From: Promethearchaeota archaeon
GTDB taxonomy: Archaea > Asgardarchaeota > Lokiarchaeia > Sigynarchaeales > SOKP01
Direction: 5' to 3'
DNA: 5,003 nucleotides
Assembly: GCA_030620005.1 (NCBI GenBank)
Contig: JAUXAJ010000328.1
Span: 1 to 5,003 of the forward strand
Under the pieces are notes generated by a model, which ran no database searches, was not told the DNA's origin, and saw only the letters and a list, made by a program, of their open reading frames with translations. Below, piece by piece: positions 1 to 5,003 of the stretch. Positions within the stretch are counted from its first letter, which is position 1. Each line of letters starts with the position of its first letter. A program made the translations under genes and the position numbers.

Positions 1-86
1 CGATTTAGTGATATAGTGAGAGAAGAGTTTCATTTACGAACCCATTTTTTGAACAATTTAGATCATTTTTAAACAGGTTTAATTAA

Positions 87-1369
87 ATGAAAAGAATCAT
101 CCACGCCCTGAATGAAGGGGGTGGCTTTCTTTCAAGGTAAAATTTCCCTCTTTTGTTGGCAATCCTAAGGAAAAGCTCTACCAATTAAGTAAAGCTGTAA
201 AAAATTTAGGATGGAAAGGTATTGGTTTATGGGTGGCAGCTCAAGAAGCATCAGAATATTTATCTAAAGAAGAAAACGCCGTAGAAATATATTGGAAAGA
301 GAGACTTTCATGGTCTAAAGATGCAGGTATTTTATATTGGAAGGTTGATTGGGGAAAGAAAGAACGTCGGTTGAAGTTTCGTCGCTTTTTATCTTCACTA
401 GGAAAAGAAATATATCCGGATTTATACATTGACCATTGTGCAACTACAATTCCGTTAAACTCTTATAATGGTAATGGGCGAGTAGAGAATGTTTATGTGA
501 AGAATTGTGTAAAATTATTTGCATTTTCAAATATAATTAGGCTCTATGACGTTACTCCACAATTATCAATTCCGACAATGCTGGATAGAGCTTCAAATGT
601 TTTAAAAATAGCAAAAGAAGTTTATAGTGGACAATCTTTACTCTGTTTAGATGATGAAGTCTACATGGCTGCGGCACTTGGTTGTACTATGGGAATCATG
701 AGGCATCCTCTAATAGGTTTCAGGCCTAATGGTGATATAGATTTGTCATTTACTGGTCCTCGGAGATTTAAAAGAAGAATTGATGAAGTAATTCGAGCAA
801 TCCGATGGCAAAGAATTGCTCCTCCTTTTCATGTTGGAACTAATGATGTATTATGTAGCGATGAGATCTTATTTGATGATTGGTATTATCAAAAGACAGA
901 TACATGGTTTATTCCTGTTTTTGATACAAAAGTGAAACAAGGTGCTCCTGCTATCGTTTCGAGGGGACTTGAATTACCTCGTGTTGAAAGTAAAGATGAT
1001 TTTCCTTATGTAATAACAAGTCAAAATCCAAATGGAGCTATCTCTATAGCTACTTTAGGCCGTGTCTCATATGAAAAAGGCTTTTATTTCCCGAAAGTGG
1101 ACGTATCACTTAAGGTAGAAAAGTACAATGGATTTTTTGGTATCTTTGGCTATTATAAATCCTTATCATTTCAATTTAATGAAACATTAAAAAAATTAAA
1201 TCTTTTCGCTCAAGATTTAGCTGGCGATCAAGCTATAAATATTACTAATGAAGTCATTATGAACGAAAATATTTTTGAGATTGACGGCTCTTTAATTGAA
1301 AAATATGGTCTTTCTGCTTCAAAGCAAGAGGATATTTCAGATCCTGGTTTATTAATTTATTTTAAATAA
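87..1369 (+). pseudogene. Alpha-galactosidase-like (clan GH-D type) glycoside hydrolase, 5'-truncated and frameshifted
   Basis: The main open frame has a first usual start at GTG 233 (378 residues), but it reads on upstream without a stop to 116. That upstream stretch looks like protein: KFPSF (143-157), then LGWKGIGLW (206-232), a barrel strand cut in half by the GTG. No ATG, GTG or TTG lies in frame upstream. In another frame, 87-137 encodes MKRIIHALNEGGGFLSR, which fits directly before KFPSF if one base is missing near 130-140. Counting from GTG 233, YWKVDWG (35-41) resembles the clan GH-D K-x-D nucleophile motif, giving D39. RLYDVT (103-108) offers D106 as a possible acid/base. The C-terminal part (about 215-378) would be a beta-rich accessory domain. 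The expected substrate is an alpha-linked glycoside, which one is unknown. The first barrel strands are absent, so the product is probably inactive. It converges with the esterase gene. The fold is recognised from motifs only. An unusual family with a sequencing indel is the main alternative. Confidence 0.6.
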
Positions 1370-1417
1370 TTTACGTTTTTTGAATAAAAAGTCAATAAAT
1401 TCTCGATAAATGAACTT

Positions 1418-2398
1418 CTAACTTAAAATTTTTCGAATAAATTCAGCAATATGTTCAATCGCTTGCTTACTATCAGGTAAATCATCACCAAAATTCTGAA
1501 AAACATGAGTCATGCCTTCCCAAATCTCTAAAGTAACGACTACACCAGCGGATTCAGCACGTTCTGCTAGTAATGCAGAATCATCGCGTAGCACTTCAAT
1601 GCTCCCTGCCTGAATTAACATCGGAGGCAATCCTTCCAAATTGGCATGAACTGGAGAAGCAAGGGGATTTTTGCGGCGTTCACCTTGTAAATACACGCCT
1701 GCCATTAAACGAACAGCAGAGGCTAATTCAGGTTCGTAAATGGCATTAGTCTTTATAGACTTGCCCCTACCAGTTAGATCTACCCATGGTGATAGCATTA
1801 TTGCGGCTGCTGGTAAAGGTTGGTTCAATTCTCTCAATTTTAAAAGCGTTGCCATTGTCATTCCACCGCCCGCTGATGCACCTGCGATAACAATATTATT
1901 TGCTGAAATTCCTGTTGAGAGTAGCCAACGATATGCCTTAACAGAATCTTCTAGTCCCGCTGGGAATGGATGTTCTGGGGCAAGGCGATAACCGATGTTT
2001 AAGCAACGCATCTTTGTTGCTCGTCCCAGGAGATATGGGAGCCATTTTCTCGTTTCAAGGGTTCCCATAACATAACCTCCTCCAAAGAGGAAGAAAATTA
2101 TTTTCTGCTCTGAAGCTCCGGCATTTATGACCCAATCTGCGGGCACTCCATTTGCATCAATTCTTTCAAAACTTACATCCTTAGGAATGAATTTATCCTT
2201 GTATGAAGCCTTTAATTTGGAGATATATCGATTAAGTTCAAGAATCAACATCCAATCTCCTTTTTTTTCAAGAATCTCTTTTGTCGATACTCCTTTTTTT
2301 AAGGAAAACTCTTTAATTGCTCTCTCAGCTAATAAATTGTCTTTTTCTAACAACTTAGCCAAATCTTGACGAATTTTTGATATTTCTACTATGGCCAT
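1418..2398 (-). CDS. Alpha/beta hydrolase of the hormone-sensitive lipase family (esterase or lactone hydrolase)
   Basis: This 326-residue protein has the full length and order of an HSL-family esterase, an enzyme that hydrolyses carboxylic esters or lactones, normally in the cytoplasm. No signal peptide is visible. Residues 1-65 form a helical cap. The oxyanion-hole motif is at 105-108, the family signature YRLAPEHPFPA at 137-147, the nucleophile elbow GASAGG at 173-178 (S175), SPWVDLTG at 203-210, and the catalytic histidine in THVF is H298. Overall it resembles monoterpene epsilon-lactone hydrolase (MlhB)-like proteins. Two positions are odd. The usual HGGG reads FGGG (F105). The usual DPLRD reads EVLRD (268-272), so E268 sits where the catalytic aspartate is expected; related sequences also vary here. 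The ATG start has an AGGA eight bases upstream. The stop is TAG. The gene is divergent from the crotonase gene, so they may share a control region. The family is secure, the substrate unknown. Confidence 0.9.
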   Translation of the reverse strand: MAIVEISKIRQDLAKLLEKDNLLAERAIKEFSLKKGVSTKEILEKKGDWMLILELNRYISKLKASYKDKFIPKDVSFERIDANGVPADWVINAGASEQKIIFFLFGGGYVMGTLETRKWLPYLLGRATKMRCLNIGYRLAPEHPFPAGLEDSVKAYRWLLSTGISANNIVIAGASAGGGMTMATLLKLRELNQPLPAAAIMLSPWVDLTGRGKSIKTNAIYEPELASAVRLMAGVYLQGERRKNPLASPVHANLEGLPPMLIQAGSIEVLRDDSALLAERAESAGVVVTLEIWEGMTHVFQNFGDDLPDSKQAIEHIAEFIRKILS

Positions 2399-2569
2399 TT
2401 AATTAATCCTATTTGTTTTTTAAATAATAATAATAATATAAATAGTCTATAATTTTTATTATTTGAAATTTAGCAATTTTATCATTATTTTTATTAAGTA
2501 ATAAAATTAAGACATAATTAATAATTCTTAAAAATTATATTAGTCCATGCTAATGAAAACTAAAAAAAA
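2399..2569. promoter_or_regulatory. Very AT-rich divergent intergenic region, likely holding promoters for the esterase and crotonase genes
   Basis: By my count only about 20 of 171 bases are G or C, far fewer than in the flanking genes. The two flanking genes point away from each other, so promoters for both must lie here or within the genes. Candidate -10 hexamers are TATATT at 2536-2541 (+), about 28 bases before the crotonase GTG, TATATT at 2440-2435 (-), and a consensus TATAAT at 2448-2453 (+). None has a convincing -35 element at 16-18 bases, and in such AT-rich DNA these matches are weak. A short (TAA)4 run is at 2425-2436. I see no clear inverted-repeat operator. Confidence 0.45.
2407..2410 (-). 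promoter_or_regulatory. Ribosome binding site (AGGA) of the esterase gene
   Basis: On the minus strand AGGA is followed by eight bases (TTAATTAA) and then the ATG at 2398. Spacing and sequence fit a Shine-Dalgarno site and support that start. Confidence 0.6.
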
Positions 2570-3424
2570 GTGTTAAAAATGGATTTTAAAACGATTGAAT
2601 TTGAATTAAAAGAAAACGGTATTGGAATCTTAACTTTAAACAGGCCAGAAAAATTAAATGCTATTAATTTTCAAATGGAAAATGAGTTACACGAGTTATA
2701 CGATTCCCTCATGATTAATTTAGATTGCCGCGTTCTCATCTTACGCGGAGCTGGTAGGGCTTTTTGCGCAGGTACGGACTTGCAAGAGGCGCTGACTTTA
2801 AATTCTAAAAGAACCCCGGCGGAATACGAGAAATTTCATTTTTTAAATGTTCCTGAAACTGTAAAAAAGAAAATATATCATCAATGGCACATAACTCAAC
2901 TTATTGTTAAAATGAGAAAGATAAGTCAACCAATTATTGCGATTATTCAAGGTCCTGCTTCTGGAGGGGGATTTGGCTTCGCAATGGCAGCCGACATTCG
3001 AATTGCAAGCGAGGGAGGCAAATTTAACAATGCGTCCATTAATCTCGGTCTAACAGGAGCAGATGTAGGAGGTAGTTATTTCCTTCCACGACTTATTGGT
3101 GCATCAAGAGCTGCTGAAATATTATACACGGGTAGGTTTTTTGGCGCTAAAGAAGCTGAAAAAATAGGTTTCGTTCTAAAAGTTGTTAGCGAAGAAGATT
3201 TATTAGACTCAGCTTTAAAATTGGCGGAAGAACTGCTAAGTAAGAGCCCTCTTGGATTACGCATGACAAAGGAAGCCGTTAATTTATCCATGGATTCTCC
3301 CAGTTTAGAAACCATAATTCAACTCGAGAATAGAGGAATTGTATTGTCTTTTTGTTCAAAAGATACGAATGAAGGGGCTTCTGCGTTCATGGAGAAGAGG
3401 AAACCTAATTATCCTAAAAGATAG
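2570..3424 (+). CDS. Crotonase-superfamily protein (enoyl-CoA hydratase/isomerase-like)
   Basis: The 284-residue product is a complete crotonase fold protein acting on an acyl-CoA thioester in the cytoplasm. Visible signatures are LNRPEKLNAIN (23-33), the first oxyanion-hole segment AFCAGTDL (64-71), the second GPASGGGFGFAMAADIRIAS (128-147), LPRLIG (172-177) and the C-terminal EGASAFMEKRKPNY (268-281). The two glutamates of rat enoyl-CoA hydratase (E144, E164) align with G136 and S156, so ordinary hydration of 2-enoyl-CoA is doubtful. D165 in GADVG matches the aspartate that dienoyl-CoA isomerase carries in AADVG, which hints at double-bond isomerisation or another reaction. The start is GTG 2570 or, nine bases later, ATG 2579; neither has a clear Shine-Dalgarno site. 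The stop is TAG. A thiolase further downstream supports an acyl-CoA role. The superfamily is certain, the reaction open. Confidence 0.92.
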   Translation: MLKMDFKTIEFELKENGIGILTLNRPEKLNAINFQMENELHELYDSLMINLDCRVLILRGAGRAFCAGTDLQEALTLNSKRTPAEYEKFHFLNVPETVKKKIYHQWHITQLIVKMRKISQPIIAIIQGPASGGGFGFAMAADIRIASEGGKFNNASINLGLTGADVGGSYFLPRLIGASRAAEILYTGRFFGAKEAEKIGFVLKVVSEEDLLDSALKLAEELLSKSPLGLRMTKEAVNLSMDSPSLETIIQLENRGIVLSFCSKDTNEGASAFMEKRKPNYPKR

Positions 3425-3453
3425 AATCACACCATGAAGGAAAATGCACGCAC

Positions 3454-3465
3454 AGGTTATAACCT
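3454..3465. repeat. 12-bp perfect palindrome AGGTTATAACCT
   Basis: This perfect inverted repeat lies 29 bases after the crotonase stop and about 60 bases before the PhzF start. It has no spacer, so it cannot form a good RNA hairpin, and no T-run follows immediately. A dimeric regulator could bind it. Chance occurrence in AT-rich DNA is possible, and I see no second copy in the window. Confidence 0.3.
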
Positions 3466-3525
3466 TACTTTTTTAATAGGTTTTATATCAATGATTACAA
3501 AGAAAAAATAAATGTGTGAATCCCC

Positions 3526-4413
3526 ATGAAAAGTCGGACTTTTTACATTGTAGATGTATTTGCGGAAAAAAAATTTGCTGGGAATCAACTTGCTGTCTTT
3601 AAGTGTGCAAAAGGACTTTCTGACGAGGAAATGCAACTAATTGCTAAGGAAATGCATTTTTCGGAGACAACATTTATTTTATCAAGCTAGAAGCAAGATC
3701 AAGGTTTTGATGTTCGCATTTTTACTCCTGAGAACGAAGTACCATTTGCCGGTCATCCTACACTTGGAACTGCTTATATAATTCAACACGAGATCGTTAG
3801 GGAGCCCATTAAGACAGTAGTTTTAAATCTAAAAATAGGCCAGATTCCCGTTTCATTCAATTATGACGAGGAGCAAGGGAATGTTTTATGGATGAAGCAA
3901 AAATCCCCAACTTTTGATAGAATTTTCGAAATAAAAGAAATCATGGCGATCCTAAATCTTCAAGAAAAAGATATAGACGATAGATTCCCAATCCAGGAAG
4001 TATCCACGGGCTTACCTTTCATCATCATTCCATTAAAGACTTTAAACGCCATGAAACGAGCTAAAGTTAAAAAGGATGAATATTTCGAATTCATTAAAGA
4101 TACTCGTGCTAAGACCTTGTTTCTATTTTGTCCTCAAACTTATCGCCAAGTAAATGATTTGAATGTTCGAATGTTTGCTGATTTCTACGGTATTCCTGAA
4201 GATCCCGCAACTGGTTCGGGTAATGGTTGTTTGGCTGGTTATTTAGTTAAACATCGTTATTTTGAAAAAAAATACATAAATATCCGGGTAGAACAAGGTT
4301 ATGAAATAGGAAGACCGTCTCTGCTATTTTTAAGAGCCGAAGAAAAAGAAGGTGTAATTGATGTTTCTGTCGGTGGAAGCGTTCTAATGATCGCTAAAGG
4401 TGAATTTCTTTAA
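3526..4413 (+). pseudogene. PhzF-family isomerase/epimerase interrupted by in-frame TAG
   Basis: Read from ATG 3526 through to the TAA at 4411-4413, this frame gives 295 codons, a normal length for PhzF-family proteins. They are diaminopimelate-epimerase-fold enzymes, typically isomerases or epimerases acting by proton transfer. A TAG at 3688-3690 replaces codon 55, and nothing is shifted, so the frame resumes at once. Before it are GNQLAVF (19-25) and FSETTF (45-50), whose E47 corresponds to the catalytic glutamate of PhzF. After it are DVRIFTP (62-68), FAGHPTLGTA (74-83) and DPATGSGNG (226-234). If TAG stops translation, a 54-residue piece results. The next usual start in frame is ATG 3892 (residue 123), beyond FAGHP, so that 173-residue piece would lack half the active site. 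The ATG has no strong ribosome site. A recent nonsense mutation is most likely; suppression or a sequencing error is possible. Confidence 0.8.
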
Positions 4414-4471
4414 CTCTCATGCCATCCTAAAAAAGTTGTCAATAAAAAAGATTAGTAAAGGTAGCCTAATT

Positions 4472-4546
4472 TTGAAAGAATTATTTAATATAAAGGATTA
4501 TTACAGAAATTATTATACATCTACTTATCTTATCGGTGAAGATTAA
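4472..4546 (+). CDS. Possible 24-residue leader ORF directly before the thiolase
   Basis: A TTG-initiated frame encodes a tyrosine-rich 24-residue peptide (MKELFNIKDYY at its N-terminus). Its TAA at 4544-4546 abuts the TTG of the thiolase, and the thiolase ribosome site lies inside it. AAAGGTAG at 4457-4464 could serve as its own ribosome site. If translated, it could couple translation into the thiolase. I recognise no homologue. The frame is open upstream to 4391, but without an ATG. It may well be a chance ORF. Confidence 0.2.
   Translation: MKELFNIKDYYRNYYTSTYLIGED
4535..4539 (+). promoter_or_regulatory. Ribosome binding site (GGTGA) of the thiolase gene
   Basis: GGTGA matches the core of the complement of the 16S rRNA 3' end. 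It sits seven bases before TTG 4547. An in-frame TAA immediately precedes that TTG, so the site and the stop together fix the TTG as the start. Confidence 0.65.
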
Positions 4547-5003
4547 TTGAAGGAAGTACTTATTATCAATGGTGCAAGAACTCCAATAGGACATTTTGGT
4601 AAATCGTTCAAAGGCATCCCAGCTGTCGATTTAGCAAGCATTGCAATTAAAGCTGCTTTAGAAAGGTCTAATGTCAAGCCAAGCATGGTAGAAGACGTGA
4701 TTTTAGGAGCAATCCATCAAGAGGGAATGGGGAACAATCCCGCTCGAATAGCGTCTCTAAAAGCTAGCATACCATTCACTGCTGGGGCGCTGACCGTTAA
4801 TAATGTTTGTTCTTCTGGTATGAAAGCGGTAGAAATTGCAGCTCGTCAGATTGCAATGGGAGAGAACGATGTCGTTATAGCTGGAGGAATGGAAAGTAAT
4901 AGTCAATGTCCTTACATGCTAATGGACGCGAGATGGGGGTGTCGACTCGGAAACAAAGAGATAGTTGATGCTTTATTTTTCGATGATTTTACAGATACTC
5001 ATG
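4547..5003 (+). CDS. Thiolase (acetyl-CoA C-acyltransferase/acetyltransferase), 3' end beyond the window
   Basis: The first 152 residues of a thiolase are present; the family is usually about 390 long, so the right edge cuts the gene. The enzyme joins or cleaves acyl-CoAs by a Claisen-type reaction, either as the last step of beta-oxidation or as condensation of two acetyl-CoA. The N-terminal thiolase pattern is clear: INGARTPIGHFGKSF (7-21), the nucleophile segment NNVCSSGMKA (85-94) with catalytic C88, then AGGMESNSQCPYML, the counterpart of the family's AGGMES-x-S-x-x-P-Y motif. The start is TTG 4547, since an in-frame TAA directly precedes it and GGTGA lies seven bases upstream. The histidine and second cysteine of the active site lie outside the window. 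The crotonase upstream suggests an acyl-CoA degradation or synthesis role. Degradative and biosynthetic types cannot be separated from this part. Confidence 0.93.
   Translation, partial: MKEVLIINGARTPIGHFGKSFKGIPAVDLASIAIKAALERSNVKPSMVEDVILGAIHQEGMGNNPARIASLKASIPFTAGALTVNNVCSSGMKAVEIAARQIAMGENDVVIAGGMESNSQCPYMLMDARWGCRLGNKEIVDALFFDDFTDTH

Noticed and set aside
1..72. Open frame from the left edge to a TAA at 70-72, a possible C-terminus of an upstream gene.
   Set aside because: Only 23 codons are visible, no motif is recognisable, and a second frame (12-83) is equally open, so coding status cannot be judged.
1370..1417. Convergent gap between the glycoside hydrolase and esterase genes, checked for a bidirectional terminator.
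   Set aside because: It holds A and T runs but no GC-containing inverted repeat.
1740..2369. Plus-strand open frames of about 80 codons inside the esterase gene.
   Set aside because: They lie antisense to a well-supported gene and show no protein-family motifs.
2425..2436. (TAA)4 run as a possible phase-variable repeat.
   Set aside because: A trinucleotide run of four copies in DNA this AT-rich is expected by chance and is too short for efficient slippage.
3076..3315. Minus-strand open frame of 79 codons inside the crotonase gene.
   Set aside because: It is antisense to conserved crotonase motifs and has no recognisable features.
3512..3529. Five-codon ATG-TGT ORF overlapping the PhzF ATG in an ATGA arrangement, possible coupling.
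   Set aside because: It is too short to separate from chance and has no ribosome site of its own.
4451..4474. Weak stem ATTAG/CTAAT followed by TTTT, resembling a terminator after PhzF.
   Set aside because: The stem is five base pairs, AT-rich, with a ten-base loop and only four T residues, too weak to call.

Overview
This is an AT-rich bacterial-type window (an archaeal origin cannot be excluded from sequence alone). It carries three metabolic enzyme genes that look intact as far as they are visible and two damaged ones. Spacers are short to moderate, codon use for arginine is mixed (AGA/AGG together with CGT/CGA/CGC), and starts are ATG, GTG and TTG. Shine-Dalgarno-like sites (AGGA, GGTGA) precede two of the genes. 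Low GC, TTG/GTG starts and fatty-acid-type enzymes would suit a spirochete such as Leptospira, among many other lineages. I treat that only as a weak guess.

Layout: (1) 87-1369 (+), a glycoside hydrolase of the alpha-galactosidase-like (clan GH-D) type. Its 5' end is missing and it appears to carry a -1 frameshift near 130-140. (2) 1418-2398 (-), a hormone-sensitive-lipase-type alpha/beta hydrolase, convergent with the first gene across 48 bp. (3) 2399-2569, a divergent intergenic region with roughly 20 G/C in 171 bases, which should hold promoters for genes 2 and 4. (4) 2570-3424 (+), a crotonase-superfamily protein that lacks both classical hydratase glutamates but keeps an aspartate found in dienoyl-CoA isomerases. 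(5) 3526-4413 (+), a PhzF-family isomerase/epimerase with an in-frame TAG at codon 55. (6) 4547 to the window edge (+), the N-terminal 152 residues of a thiolase (acetyl-CoA acyltransferase) starting at TTG.

Functionally, the crotonase and thiolase point to acyl-CoA (beta-oxidation-like) chemistry, and the esterase could feed it by releasing carboxylic acids from esters or lactones. The PhzF and glycoside hydrolase genes have no obvious place in that scheme and are the two that look broken. The three rightmost genes run the same way, but gaps of about 100-130 bp leave it open whether they form one operon.

I see no RNA gene, CRISPR array, insertion sequence, phage gene or attachment site. Nothing here convincingly amounts to a new system. 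The most useful leads are the TAG in PhzF, the unusual active-site residues of the crotonase and esterase, and the broken glycoside hydrolase.
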